From Rhizophagus clarus (Eukaryota; Glomeromycota; Glomeromycetes; Glomerales; Glomeraceae), in assembly GCA_015698045.1 (NCBI GenBank), contig BLAL01000064.1:23093-87092 (forward strand): 64,000 nucleotides of DNA, in the 5' to 3' direction. Both the position numbers and the translations under genes were made by a program. The notes below the pieces were generated by a model that ran no database searches, had not been told where the DNA came from, and was given only the letters and a program-made list of their open reading frames with translations. This document shows positions 19,732-32,337 of the stretch, piece after piece (the stretch's first letter is position 1; the number at the start of each line of letters is the position of its first letter).

Positions 19732-20102
19732 CAGTGGCTCATAAAAATAACGCATCATTTAAAAATTAATTTTTAATTACATGTATTGATATCAAAATTA
19801 AAGCCAATCAAAATAAAATTTAAAATGTAGATTATTTAATATGTAAATTACCAGAATATGCTAAAATTTAATGTAAATCAATTGGTTAATTTTTTATATA
19901 CATCACATTTTATCAAAAAACAGGATGCATTACTTTTGTGGTTTTTATATTTTTTAATAAATTTAGCATTTTACAAAAAATTAATTATATGTTTTATTAT
20001 AAATTAAATAATAGATAAATATTAAATGTTCCAAATTATTAAAAAAAAATATTATTTTAATAGTTTATTAATTAATTTTATTTAAATAATATATTTAGTA
20101 AT
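19732..20102. repeat. Outer part of left TIR
   Basis: Pairs in inverted orientation with 32354-32668, with few differences. Confidence 0.88.
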
Positions 20103-21173
20103 AAGTTTTGTTAATTTGTCCCTCCCCAGTTAAATCATCCAGGTTAAATCACTTCTATGAAAATTTTATAATATTTTATATTAATTTTTATTGGCTAATT
20201 TTATTTTTCGCAAAAGTGAAAAAAAAAAAACAAAATAAAATTTATTTATAAGTTAAAGCTGAATAGAATTATATATTTGTATATTAAAAAATTGTTTATT
20301 TTATTTAATTATTATAGAACTGCAGAAAAAAAAAATAGATTGAAACAAATACAAAATAAAATAATTGGACAAGAAATCAAATATCAAATTGAAATAAAAC
20401 CAATGATAAAAATATAAAGTTAACCCAAAACCAAAATAAACTAAAGCCTAAAAATAAAGAGATCAAACAATATCACAAAGTATAAAAAAACAAGATTAAG
20501 AAAATCCAACTGAAATAAACCCAACTAAAAAGAAAAAAGAATTAAACCATAATTCAGGAAGAAACCCAAAAAGAAACTGACTGAAATACAAGAATTCCAA
20601 GTAAATAGAATCCCAAGAAAAAATGCAAAAGAAAAACCCTAGGTAAAATCCAAGAAAACGTAAAAAATAAACCAAAAACAGGAAAAAATAAATGCAAGAA
20701 GACCCTACCAGAAAGAAATCCAAAAAGCTTAAAAAGAAATACAAGCATAAATCTGAAAAGAAATCCAGGAGACCAAGAAGAAACCCAAGAAGAATTCCAA
20801 AAAAAAATCTGATCAAAGGAAAGAAAAAGAATTGATTAGTTGTTGTAAAGGAAATAAATTTCTGAAATTCTGAAAAATCTGAAACTTACTGTTTATTAAA
20901 ATATCAAAAAACCTACAAAAAAAAAGAAGAAAATAATTAATTAGCAAGAAATAAAAAAACTATAAATAAATCCAAGAACGTACTGTGTTAAAGGCCAAAG
21001 TTTGAAACGTTAAAGATGAAGGAAGAGTAGAAGAAAGAGTAAAAGACTGGAAATACTATGATAAACAAATAAATAATTTGTGAAATATTACATAAATTTT
21101 TTTAAATAAAAATTAGATTAAATCATCCTGGTTAAATCACCTCAAATTAAAATTAGTCTTATACTTTAGTAAT
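20103..21173. mobile_element. 1.06-kb insertion with 9-bp target duplication TTTAGTAAT
   Basis: TTTAGTAAT stands at 20094-20102 and again at 21165-21173. The right TIR arm has the single uninterrupted site, so the intervening DNA is an insertion. Near each end is a related direct word (TTAAATCATCC(A/T)GGTTAAATCAC). The centre (20330-20820) is purine-rich with repeated CCAA(G/A)AAG-like words; the ORFs antisense to it are composition artefacts. No gene. Confidence 0.7.
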
Positions 21174-21204
21174 TATTGTATTAATATATATAAAATTATA
21201 ACAT

Positions 21205-21969
21205 ATGGGTCAATCGGCAGAATTAACAAAATTAACCTAAACTAAGAAATTTGACGTTAATTTAATAAAAAATAAGTTTTGCAAGTTTTACAAAAATGGT
21301 TATATTTGTACTACATGATCATATGACATATGATATCAAGAAATTACTTCAATAAAGTAGCGTTAAAAAATTTTTTTCTTTTGTGAATTTCCTATTGAAC
21401 TCCCCATCAACTCTCCATCAACTTTCCCACCAAAGTAAGTTGAGAATTTTTGCAAGTATACCAGTAGTTATTTTACATTGTATACAACTTGCAGCTATTT
21501 TTTTTTATTTTTATTATTTTTTTTTTTATAGTTTATAAAAAAATCTTGTATAAACAGTAAAATTATTCAAAAAAATCTTTAAATAAATAAATAGCTCTGT
21601 GTTAATAATGATATTTTAACAAATTTAAATTATGTATTGAATAGTTTTTTATTAAAATCTATTTGATATTTGTTATTAATTATTTTTAAATTAATTTTTT
21701 TTTGTTAAATTGTTAAATATTCTGGAATTTTGTTGCCTTTTTTTAATGGACTAACTTTATAATATTTTTTTTCTTTTTTTTTAGAAATTTCTTTTACTGG
21801 GCTCAGATTAAAAGAGGTAAATTTTTTGGGAGAGATCTTAAAAGGTTATTTTACTTATTTTTTATATTTTTTGATTATTTTTTCTTATGTGGGAACAGTT
21901 TTGATCAATTTTAATTAGTATTACGCCACATAACTGATAATTGGCAAATTTTGCAAATTGGCAGATATG
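21205..21969. mobile_element. ~765-bp insertion in the left TIR
   Basis: The right arm reads AAAATTATAAAATTAATAC continuously, while the left arm is interrupted here. Ends begin CATATGGGTC and finish GGCAGATATG (a 5-bp inverted CATAT). Interior is AT-rich with no gene. Target duplication is unclear. Confidence 0.6.
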
Positions 21970-22005
21970 AAATTAATACTAATATAATTATAAAATATAA
22001 AAAAA

Positions 22006-25000
22006 AAATGTTAATTTACATGGGGTGTCTGTATATGTGGCACATGATTGATATGAAAATTTCCTTTTTTGGAAAGATAAATTTATTAACAGTCATATTC
22101 ATGCGATTTATTTACGTCATAGTGATTTATTTGTTATGTCATGATAATCTGATTATTTTTTATTTCCCTATTCACTTTTTCTTTCTTATTTTTGTTTCTT
22201 TACTGTAAGCCTTTGAATATATTCAATATAAATTAAGCAGAATCATTAAATATAATTAAGATGCATGAAACAGAACAAAGAAACATTAGTGATAACGAAT
22301 GATGTAAAGCTTTGACTTCATTAAGAACTTCAAAAACTTACGTATATATTCTCTCAAGTTTTCTATTCTGTTGTACTGTATATTACCTGCCGTATTGTTA
22401 TGAATTAAAGAGAATTGCATAACAGGTTCATGAAACTAATCTATCAACCGTCGATAATGATTCTGATATTTTGAGAACTTATGTATATATTTCCTTAAAT
22501 TCTTATACGTTTCCTATAATCCTGCTGTGTTGTAATCAATTAAAGAAAATCTACATAATAGATTCATGAAACTAACCAACATTCAATTAACGATAATGAG
22601 TCTGATAAATCAAACGAACCATCTGATTCTTTAGATTTGACTACTAGTCTTACTTTTTCTGATTGGGAAGATTTTAAAGCGTAAATAAGGTCCCTGAATA
22701 TGAAGGTATTACATTAAGATAACTGTTTTGTACACTTTGGGAATAATTTCTCTAAGTAACATAAGTGTAACCATATACACTTTGGCCATTTTGATACTAA
22801 TAAACATAGTAAATATCATATCAATTATCACGACGAGATTCCAGGCAATCATCACATTCAGAGACTGTGCATGAATGTATAGGTTCACATTAAAAAAGAA
22901 TTTCAGTTACAAAATTAGAACGAGTGAATACATTGAGGGTGTATTGCAAAAGGTTACTTATGAATGCATGAAGTCTGGATCTCATATTTCACAAGCCACA
23001 TCAGATCTAATAAAGCAACGTAATACTCATTCTCAACAAATATCATGTCCTTGGAAAGTTAATCTAACTTATCCAAAAATAAGTAATATTGTGAAAATCA
23101 ATTCATTTAATGATGTTCATAACCATTCGCTTATCTTAATAATCTAAGAAATAGCTCCTCAGTTCCAAAAGTTAACACAAGAAATGCTGGCTGATGTGGA
23201 GAAATATGTTGTTTAAAGACGCATAGATTTGATGTCTATATATCTCTTATTAAAACATAATTATCTAAATCAGTCTATCTATAGGAAAGACTTGTATAAT
23301 ACAGTTTACCAGTTTTGTAAAAAAAATAATCTGAAAATGGCAATGCTTTGCAAATACTTTAATTATTAATGGATTGAAAAGATTCTGGGCCACTTTGGGT
23401 TATAAAAACTTGACTAGATCCAATAATAAGAAAATTAGTTTCTCTATTGTGGATGTCTCCTATACAGAGGGAATTATATAACCAATATAATGATATTGTC
23501 ATAGTGGATAGCACTTATAACACGAACTGATTCCAAATGGTTTTTTGTGTAGTAACTGTAATTGACAACAATTACAAAACCAGAATCGTTGCATGTGCAA
23601 TCATTGAAGATGAAACGCTAAATACATATTAGTGGATACTTAATAGCATTCTTACTGAGACAGGCGTTTTTTTACAAATTGTTTTTTCTAATTCAGATCT
23701 CTCTCTGATTCGTTTGATCAAGGATATTTTTTCTAATGTCCATCATCTGATATGTATATTTCATATAGACCTAAACCTTCAGAAAAAACTTAAGGAAAAG
23801 TTAGGCAATTAGTTTGAGGAGTTCCATCATAAGTTCTATATATGCTAAAATTCCCTTTGCGAAGAATTATTTGAACTTCGCTGAAATCAACTAATTGAGC
23901 AATATCCTACAGCGGCCAAATATCTGTTTGACACTCTCTATAATATTAAAGATTTGTGGACGGTACTTTAGATCTGTAAAAAATTCACAGCTGATGCATA
24001 AAGCACATAGCAAATTGAGTCAATAAATAGGCATATTCATGATAAAGTAGATCTTTCTATTTCATTATGTAATCTATTGATTAGTATTACCGACCATATT
24101 AAAAATAATGAATACTTAGAAAATTTTGAAGTTAAAAGAAACACATTACTCATGATCAGTATACCAATACTGAATGAAAGATTCTTTAGTAGAGTTGATG
24201 TCATTATTAAAAAGGTTTTGACTCCTGTGATGCTTAGTATGCAAAGATCATAAATGAATCAATCTGTATGTTATGATATTAATCAAATTACAGAATGGCA
24301 TCATTTGATAGAGGTAAAATCATTTGGCGAATTTATTTGACTCATATCCCCTAATTCATCTTAATATTTGATTATTAACTTCATATTTCTGATCATAGAT
24401 GGAAACTGATAATGAAAAAATAAGTGTAGGAATTAGGGAATAAGAGCAGGACATAAACCAAATTCTTTTACGATCGTTGATGTCAAATCTATCAATGGAA
24501 GCAATTCTCAAAGTATAGAATGTACAAGCAACTGACACATATGGAATTGGGTATTATGTAATTTTGCTTAATGATGGTACGCATCTATGTACCTGTCTTT
24601 TATTGGTCAATAAAGGGTTAGTATGTTAGCACTTTTTCTGTATTGGTACCTACTCTAGATTCGTGACCTTTCATATAGATATGATTCCAAATCAATGGTA
24701 CTTGAATCCTGATGTTAAGCCAAACAATCTTCTGCAACAATATTCTTTTATCCCAGTATGTGATAAAATATAATTGGAAGATAATATACATTTTGAAAAT
24801 CATATCACCTTCTGACATTTTTTTTTCATTTGGATCGATTCATATAGTTCATCATCACCTCATTCATCCCAATCATCCCAATCATTCGTAAGATCACCTA
24901 AAGTTATATACGTAGAATCATCTGGATTATTGAAGAAGACCATTGACTGTGCTATTAAATCTGAAATGCAGGATGAATTGTCAAATCTTTTCAAAACCTT

Positions 25001-25474
25001 TATCTATGATATACAAAGTAGACTGGAGAAAAACTCAATTGATGTTAATAATCTGATAGTTATCAAGCATAAAAGATGGCTATTGAAAAGGCTTGTAGCA
25101 AATGTTGAAAAAGGCATATTACATAAGAAAAAGAAAGTTTTAAAATATAGTAGTACTGTTAATGTAATAGAAAGTCAGAGTAGAAGTAACTTAAAGAACT
25201 TAACAAATATTATAAAAGGCTAAAAATGTGAAAAATGTTATCAATATGAGCATTACGCAAAAACATATCCCAATATTATTACTTAAGCGTTTTATTATTT
25301 CATTGGTTCCTTAGTTTAATTAATAAAATTGTATCACGTGATATATAATATTATCATAATTACATAATTCACGTTTAAATAAATTGTAAAAATCCAAAAA
25401 AGGAAATTTTTATGCAAATCATATGATACAGGTACAGATATCCCGTGTACAATTAGAAATTGCCTATAAAAAAA
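22006..25474 (+). mobile_element. Degenerate MULE transposon
   Basis: TATAAAAAAA flanks both ends (21996-22005, 25465-25474) and occurs once in the right TIR arm, giving a 10-bp duplication as expected for Mutator-like elements, although the sequence is low-complexity. Imperfect TIRs of about 60 bp pair 22011-22070 with 25390-25463 (inner shared block AAAATTTCCTTTTTTGG). It carries one transposase relic on the plus strand. Confidence 0.75.
22875..25290 (+). pseudogene. MULE transposase (FAR1-type), many stops
   Basis: Translatable sequence in shifting frames shows the full domain order: a FAR1/WRKY-like zinc-binding start (SCPWKVNLTYPK...SFNDVHNHSL), a conserved linker (MLADVEKYVV, LLLKHNYLNQSIYRKDLYN), the MULE DDE core (first Asp in IVDSTYNTN; VVTVIDNNYKTRIVACAII), a SWIM zinc finger (CTCLLLVNKGLVC then HFF, CxC...CxH), a coiled region (24930-25223) and a final CCHC-like knuckle (KCEKCYQYEHYAKT, last Cys lost). 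More than ten in-frame stops, mostly TAA/TAG/TGA at CAA/CAG/CGA/TGG-type positions, make it inactive. Confidence 0.8.
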
Positions 25475-25589
25475 TATATATTTTTTATAATAAAATTATT
25501 ATAATTTTTTAACAAGTGAATTTTTTAAAAAAAATTTCACAATAATCAGATTCATAGATCAAAAATAATTAATTGTTAAAGATTAATAA

Positions 25590-26033
25590 TAATTATTATC
25601 TTATATATAAAATAATGTTTTACTATATAACTCTGCACTCAGTAATTACAGAAAGATAAAATATAGCTAGTCAGATTCGTCTCATCAAGATGATTCTAAC
25701 GGTAGTTATTTCACAATTCTAGGTGTGACATAGCACAAGTTACATATGAAATATTACTGTATTGCATTATATATAATATAGTTTACTGTGCCTCATAGAC
25801 GTTTTGATATCTATCTCTGCATTCAGTGATCGTAGAAAGCTAAATCATAACTCATTAGAATCGTCTTAATGAGACAATTCTAATGGTAGTTGTATCATAT
25901 TTTTTGGCTTAATAGATAAGGAGATAGAGTTTAAAACGTTTATATGGCACAGTAAACTATATTATATATGATGCAGTACAGTAATGCTTCATATGTAACT
26001 TGTGTTATATCACACTTAAATCGTAAAATACAT
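25590..26033. mobile_element. Nested palindromic MITEs
   Basis: Inverted arms GCACAAGTTACATATGAA (about 25730) and TTCATATGTAACTTGTG (about 25990) enclose a second palindromic part. The block TAGCTAGTCAGATTCGTCTC at about 25660 reappears inverted at 29745-29765, so a larger palindromic unit brackets the Myb element. The exact order of insertion is unresolved. Confidence 0.6.
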
Positions 26034-26559
26034 CAGGAAATTTTATAGTGTGAAAAGTTGCGCAAGATTACGCATCGTAATATTTCGTAAGTTTCCAGAC
26101 CTGCCGCAAGTTTGCGGAAGAGTAATATTTCGTAACTTTTTAAAATATTTTGAAATATTATGATATGCAAAGTTTCGTAATTTTACGGTTCGTAATATTC
26201 CATAATTTTACGCATTCGTAATATTTCGTAATTTTACATAATATTTCGTAAGTTTTCAGACCTGCCGCAAGTTTGCGTAAGCGTAATATTTTGTAACTTT
26301 TTAAAATATTTCGAAATATTACGATATGCAAAGTTTCGTAATTTTACGGTTCGTAATATTGTGTAATTTTATTGCGTAATATTTTGCAACTTTTTAAAAT
26401 ATTTTGACGATTCGTAATTTTACATAAATATTTTGTAATGTTTCAAAATTCATTTTTATACTATAAATTTATATAATGTATATTTTATTAAATATAATAT
26501 ATGAATTAAATTATAAAAAATTACAAGTATTTATTACTATATACAGAATATATAAAAGT

Positions 26560-27345
26560 AAAAAAAGAAAGAGTAATGATACAATTAGATGTAAAAAGAA
26601 GAGAAACAGCTATAGTAACGTTGGTATTAGATATAAAGATAAAAGAAATATTGCTAGTATTGTTAGTGTTGTTAATATTAGAGTAAAAAGAGTTAAAGAA
26701 ACAGTAGAAACATGGATATTATCATTAGTATTAAAGTACAAGTAAAAGAAAAAAAGGAAACGTAGATAGTATTGTTAGTATTATGATATAAAGTAACAAT
26801 TAGGGTAAAAAACGCGTTAGTATTAAAACAATTAGTATTAATAAACAAATATTTCTATACCTGCAAAGAATAAACTAAAAATAAAAGAAAGAGGAAAAAT
26901 AAACATGTTGTTGGTATTAAGTAAAAGGAGTAAAAAAAACATAATTAGTATTGTTAGTATCGTTAGTATTGAAGTAAAAGTAAAAAGGAATAAAGGAAAT
27001 ATGGATATCATTGTTAGTATTACGACACAAAATAACAGAGGTAAAAAGAAAACGAAAATAATTAGTATTAATAAACAAATATTTCTATACCTGCAAAGAA
27101 TAAACTAAAAATAAAAGAAAGAGGAGACAAAATAAAAAATAAACATGTTGTTAGTATTAAGTAAAAGGAGTAAAAAAAATATAATTAGTATTGTTAGTAT
27201 TGATCGTTAGTATTAAAGTACAAGTAAAAAGAAATAAAGGAAACATGTATATTATTGTCAGTATTACGATACAAAGTAAAAAAGAAGTAAAAAATAATGA
27301 AATAATTATTATTAATAAACAAATATTTCTATACCTGCAAAGCAA
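26560..27345. repeat. Tandem repeat of about 240 bp, ~3.5 copies
   Basis: The marker AAACAAATATTTCTATACCTGCAAAG recurs at about 26845, 27073 and 27315 with shared flanks rich in TTAGTATTGTTAGTATT. Short Lys-rich ORFs through it are artefacts. Confidence 0.7.
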
Positions 27346-27629
27346 TAAATTATGAAATATATGTAAATATTCTGTATATAATTAAAAAATATTGAACAAA
27401 AGGATAAAGAAATAATAAAAAGAAGAGAAAAATATTGAACAAAAAAATAAAGAAATAAAGAGACAAAAAATAAATAGGACAAAAAACGCATGTAGATTAA
27501 ATCACATGTAAGGATCAGCCTAATTTTGATTGGCCAGAAAATACGATACTGTATGCACAATCATATCATGCAGATTTATTTATTTAATTATCAACAACGC
27601 GGGCGTGACATAAATAAATCGTGACTGAA

Positions 27630-27755
27630 ACTTGTGTTCAATTTGTGTTCAATTTGTGTTGATAATTCTGGTAAAAAATTATTAATTTTGGCCAAATTTC
27701 GTTAAATTTGTTAAATTTGTGTTGAATTTGTGTTGAATTTGTGTTGCGTAATTTT
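27630..27755. repeat. AATTTGTGTTG short tandem repeats
   Basis: Two clusters of 11-bp AATTTGTGTT(G/C) words. Confidence 0.65.
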
Positions 27756-28192
27756 TTATTTATCACAAGGGGATGATATTTAGTAATTGCATGTACGATG
27801 TACAAGATTTTTTTTATGATTTTTTTAAGAAATGTACGCAAAATATTTAATCAGAATATAATTATTTTTAATTAAATTGATTAAAAAAAATTAATTTTTT
27901 TAAGAAATGTATGCGAAATATTTAAAATTCAATAGAATGTGCTAATAATAAATTGTTTTATTTTTAAATATGATATATTGATATTTATATTTAAAACAAT
28001 TAAACATGTACATGATTTAATTAATATGTTTAATGATGAAAAGTGTAATAAATTAAATTTTAATTGAAACGAGAAATAAAATCAAACCAAAGAGGTATTG
28101 TTCAAATTTTATTTAAAGTGACATTTTACGACTTTCTTTCAAATTTTTACTCATCCCAAAATCAAATTATAAAAATCAAATCTAAACTAATA

Positions 28193-28817
28193 ATGCCTCG
28201 CCACACATGTTCACGTTGTTCCCACTATAACGTCCATTGGAACTGAGCTATGATGGACGAACTTGTTGACATACGTCGAGACAGAAACCGCACCTACCAC
28301 AATATTAATGGTAGAAGCCGCTATGATTTTTGGGACTCTGTTGCCAATAGGTTTATATGACTAATATCTATAATTTCTTTAAGAAAGAATTTAAATTCAA
28401 ATTAACCAATCCATTTAATTGAATCAAAATAAATAGAATATTTCGAACGAGGGTTTCTGGGCAACAGTGCAGCCAAAAGTGGAGGAACCTCGTCAGGGAT
28501 TACCATGTAAGTAAATAAATAAAATTACATTCATATAAATTAAATGTATTTATCGAATATTCAAACTGATTTTGATATTTAGAACTATGTCCTTTATCGT
28601 AATGGTAACCCTGGGCGGCGGCTGTGGACGCGTACCGGCCAAAGATATTATCGCGAATTTAGAATGAGATTTTGGGAGAGGCCGGGTAATTATACTATAA
28701 TAAAATTTATAATTAATATTTACGTTCATATTTTAAATTTGATAAATTTGATCAATTTTAGTTATGCGTGACGATCGTAGGAGAAGGAGAAACTTACCTA
28801 CGTATCGTAGAAGATAA
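28193..28817 (+). pseudogene. Myb/SANT (trihelix)-like DNA-binding protein, one internal TGA
   Basis: Four exons join in frame: 28193-28350, 28452-28506, 28583-28685, 28762-28817, with introns GTTTAT...GAG, GTAAGT...TAG, GTAATT...TAG. The 123-residue product has a Cys pair at the start (TCSRCS), three helices of a Myb/SANT-like domain with the typical aromatic spacing (RNRTYHNINGRSRYDFWDSV, GQQCSQKWRNLVRDY, YREFRMRFWERP) and a basic tail (MRDDRRRRRN). One in-frame TGA at 28244-28246 interrupts exon 1; otherwise it is intact. Such proteins bind transposon ends in several DNA transposon groups. A closely similar gene lies at 40573-41015. Confidence 0.68.
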
Positions 28818-29190
28818 TTATTTTTATTTTTTTATTTATTAAGTGAGTAGCTAGGCCCAGTCCATACCAAATATCGGCTGGAGACTCACGTTTTTTTTGG
28901 GCTGTGACTGATACTGACGTTCACGCCGTATAGCTTGGGTACTATTTTATAAAATAGTAGCGAACAAGTATCAAATGTGTATTTTTTTATTAAGTTATAA
29001 TAAAAATTAGAATTTACTTTAATTTTAACATAAAAATTGTAAACGATAAAAAATTCGTAAATAAAAATAAATTTGTTTTTCCAAACTTAAAAAAAAGGTG
29101 TTTATATAAAAGAAAAGGTGTTTATATTATTTTTAATTATTCAATAGTATCACATGCCCCTTATATACGTTCTACTGCATATGCAGCTTT
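28818..29190. other. AT-rich 3' flank of the Myb gene
   Basis: No gene. A GC-richer patch at 28850-28945 and then AT-rich DNA leading into the right word array. Confidence 0.4.
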
Positions 29191-29956
29191 AACGTAATAT
29201 TAAATTTTCGAAATATTTTAACCGTAATATTACGCAAGTTTACAGTCTCGTAAATTTTCGAAATATTTTAACCGTAATATTACGCAGGTTTACAATCTTG
29301 TAAATTTTTGAAATATTTCAACCGTAATATTACGCAGGTTTACAGTTTCGTAAATTTGCAGAATATTTTGACCGTAATATTACGCAGGTTTACAGTTTCG
29401 TAAATTTTTGAAATATTTCAACCGTAATATTACGCAGGTTTACAATCTCGTAAATTTTCGAAATATTTTGACCGTAATATTGCGTAAATCTTACAATATT
29501 GAAAACTTGCATAATATTTTGACCGTAATATTGCATAAATCTTATGATATTGAAAACTTGCGTAATATTTTAACCATAATATCACATAAATCTTACGAAA
29601 TTGTAAACTTATGTAATATTTTGAAATTTTTTGAAATATTATGCTATAAACTTTCGTAAACTTACAAAATCGTAAACTTACGCAATTTTTCGCCCTATAA
29701 AATTTCCTGATATAACTACTGTTAGAATCATCTTAATGAGACAAATCTGACTAGCTATATTTTATTTTTCTGTAATTACTGGATGCAGAGTTATTTAGTA
29801 AAACATTTTTTTATATATAAGATAATAATTATTATTATATATCCTTATAGGATCACACTATATATTTTTTTACATTTATTGAATAGCTTTATTAGAGATA
29901 TATATAATAAATGAACATTGTCTTGTTACATATAAATCATGAATACATTAACTTTA

Positions 29957-31553
29957 TTAGTTTTTCATATTATTAAAATTAAATGAACAATTATGAAATG
30001 TAATTTTGGCATTAGGTTGTTTTAATAAATCTTGAAAACTTTCAATATCAACGTTTGAATTAGAAATATTTTTATCATTTTCGTCTTCTTGAAGTGGTTC
30101 TTTCATTTTTTTATCATTGTTAACGCTAACTTGTTGCAGAGAAATATTTTCTGCCAATAATTCAAATATAAATAAGAATTTCAAATGTTTAAAATATAGT
30201 TCTATTAAATAATATAGTACCTTTAGCAACTTGCAGTGCAGAACAAAATCCAGGTGTTGAAATTGTATCAGGTGTTATGTCAATATTCTGATTATCATTG
30301 TTTTGCTCATTAATGATCATTGAAGTAGTACTACATGACGTTAAAGTGTTTTGATCTGTATATAAAAATAAATTAATCTATTACTTTAGTATAATAAAAA
30401 TTACTAATAGTACCAGGCATAAAAATGGCTTCAACTAACGCATTTAATGAAACATTTTGAAGTTTTTCACTTGATCGCTCGTATGATTTCAATCCACTTA
30501 TAGATTTATGTCGGGATACAGACATAACTTCAATATCTGTAAAATTCAACTCTTTTAATAAAGAGACTAAGGATTTACGCCCAGAATGATTAGTAATTTT
30601 TCTTCCTTCAGCAGAAATTCCACATTCAACAGCAAGATTATGAAGGAATCCTTGTAATCGAAGTTTTCCTATTTGATTTTTCAAATACCATTTACCCTGA
30701 TAAATATATACTAAAAGATAAAACAATTAAATTAATAATAATATTATTATTGATTAATTACTATATATATAGTCTTACCATCTTCATCTGTTATTTCTTG
30801 TAAATAAAAATTTTCTTTGGCATTAATAGGACGTTTGGTAAAAAATAAATCATAATCTGCAATAATACTTGGATGACCTGGAATTCGTAATTTATCACCA
30901 GAACCATTATTTGGGTCTTCAATACCTCCTTGTTTTGTCTTTGATCGTGTAATATTTACATCATAACCCCCATCATATCGTTTTTGAAAATGATTAAATT
31001 TTAATTTATAGTGTTCCCCACCACGAAGACCAAGAAAAAGTGCATTATAAAAAAAGATTCTTTTTAAAAGTCCTGATGGAGTTTCTTGAGTAAGTATAGG
31101 AGATTGTAATATCTGTTGACATTCTTCAATAGTAAGAGGTGAAGATCCATTTTTTACACCTTTACCAAGTTCAGCTAATTCTTTCAATTTACCATCAAGT
31201 ATCAAATGTAAATCAGAAAATTGCTTTTGATCAAGTAAATCAACTAGTCGTAATGGAGAATACATATTTAGATATCGATTTAATGCATGCATTGCATTAA
31301 TAATAGATGATGTTGAATACTCTTCTCCATTTTGTTGTTTCATTACTGTAACATAATCAGATATTTGTTCTTCCAAGTCTTTTAAGTTGGTGATATTCTC
31401 GCAATTACCAGCCAGTCCAATTGTTTTACGATATTTTTCAAATTTTTTAAGCCAGTTATTCGTTGATAAATGGGTATTTTCAATAACAGACTTTTGTTTA
31501 TAATATTCTTTTTGTTCTTTCGTAGGTTTAGTATAAACAACTGAAGAAGATAT
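29957..31553 (-). CDS. Crypton-type tyrosine recombinase, four exons
   Basis: Exons 31553-30779, 30710-30414, 30355-30221 and 30150-29957 join in frame through GTAAGA/GTACTA-type donors and TAG/CAG acceptors to 467 codons ending TAA. Catalytic residues of the tyrosine recombinase family are visible in order: Arg in FLGLRGGEHYKLKF, His-x-x-Arg in TNHSGRKSL, His in VSRHKSISGL and the nucleophile Tyr in LKSYERS. The helical N-terminal region contains NNWLKKFEKYRKTIGL. The tail ends KITFHNCSFNFNN, a motif often at the end of such proteins. No stop or shift lies inside. The first coding exon and start codon were not found: the region upstream holds an ATG followed by TGA. Confidence 0.82.
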
Positions 31554-31659
31554 CTAATAAAATACAAAATCATAACATTTAATGATAATTAATAATATAC
31601 AATTATACAGTATGACAATAATAACCTTATTTTTTCACGGAACTTTCATGTTGAAGCTT

Positions 31660-31748
31660 AAAAAAAAAAAGAGTATTGTAAAGTAAAAAAAAAAAGAGTA
31701 TTGTAAAGTAAAAAAAAAAAGAGTATTGTAAAGTAAAAAAAAAAAGTA
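31660..31748. repeat. Three 32-bp A-rich tandem repeats
   Basis: Three copies of A-run plus GAGTATTGTAAAGT just upstream of the recombinase exons; may have displaced its 5' end. Confidence 0.8.
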
Positions 31749-31823
31749 AAATTATTTAAACAAATAGACTATAAATAAACTTTCTGATTTTATAGTGTGA
31801 TCGTGAGAGTCTATATAATAAAA

Positions 31824-31975
31824 CACTTATTGTATAGGTCTTTAGGCAATACTCTGCTATTTTCGATTTCAGCAATTTGATGGCCAGATTGTGCCACTTA
31901 CGTAGCACAATCTGAGCCTATCAAATGGCCTCAATCGAAAACAGCACGTTATTGCCTAAATACTATACAATAAGT
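31824..31975. mobile_element. 152-bp palindromic MITE
   Basis: Almost the whole length folds on itself: ends (C)ACTTATTGTATAG, then TTTAGGCAATA, TTTTCGATT, CAGATTGTGC, centre ACTTACGTAG. It interrupts the right TIR of the outer element at a point where the left arm carries the Myb block. Confidence 0.82.
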
Positions 31976-32215
31976 ATATATTATTAATCTTTAACAATTA
32001 ATATTTCTAATCTATGAATCTGATCATTGTGAAATTTTTTTTAAAAAATTCACTTATTAAAAAATTATAATAATTTTATTATAAAATATACATATTTTTT
32101 TTATATTTCATAATTATATTAGTATTAATTTTATAATTTTATATATATTAATACAATAATTACTAAATATACTATTTAAATAAAATTAATTAATAAACTA
32201 TTAAAATAATATTTT

Positions 32216-32337
32216 GGGTGGATGTTTGAACTGACCTATGGTCGGGAGTACTGTATATAGTATAGAAGTGATTATAACTTAATCCTATCTTAGCTAATAA
32301 ATACATGTACGGTTTCAACACCTTAAAAAAAAAAAAA
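32216..32337 (+). mobile_element. SINE-like retroposon, ~122 bp with poly(A) tail
   Basis: ATTAAAATAATATTTT stands at 32200-32215 and 32338-32353. The left TIR arm holds the same site once, proving insertion with a 16-bp duplication. The body starts GGGTGGATGTTTGAACTGAC and ends CACCTT followed by 14 A residues. There is no ORF. Length, tail and duplication are those of SINEs or retroposed small RNAs. A weak resemblance of the first 40 bases to the 3' half of 5S rRNA is not strong enough to claim. Confidence 0.78.

Larger units (their letters stand above)
26034..29709. mobile_element. Myb/SANT transposon with CGTAATATTACG word arrays
   Basis: Ends read CAGGAAATTTTATAG inward on both sides, with similarity continuing to about 35 bp (AAAA(G/A)TTGCG(C/T)AAG). 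Flanks are AT/AT, too short to fix a duplication. Subterminal zones 26040-26440 and 29195-29690 are inverted arrays of CGTAATATT(T/A)CG words in about 50-60-bp units. The interior carries one spliced gene. No transposase is present, so it is non-autonomous or uses a partner in trans. Confidence 0.7.

Noticed and set aside
20496..20816. Hydrophobic 106-codon minus-strand ORF
   Set aside because: Results from repeated AAGAAACCCAAG-like words; several frames give the same kind of peptide.
26034..29709. PIF/Harbinger element on the basis of its Myb/SANT gene
   Set aside because: Harbinger elements duplicate a 3-bp TWA target and carry a DDE gene; neither is seen.
32216..32337. 5S rRNA-derived SINE
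   Set aside because: A short match around TTGGGTGG...GGGAGTACTG is suggestive but too weak and lacks the A-box/C-box order.
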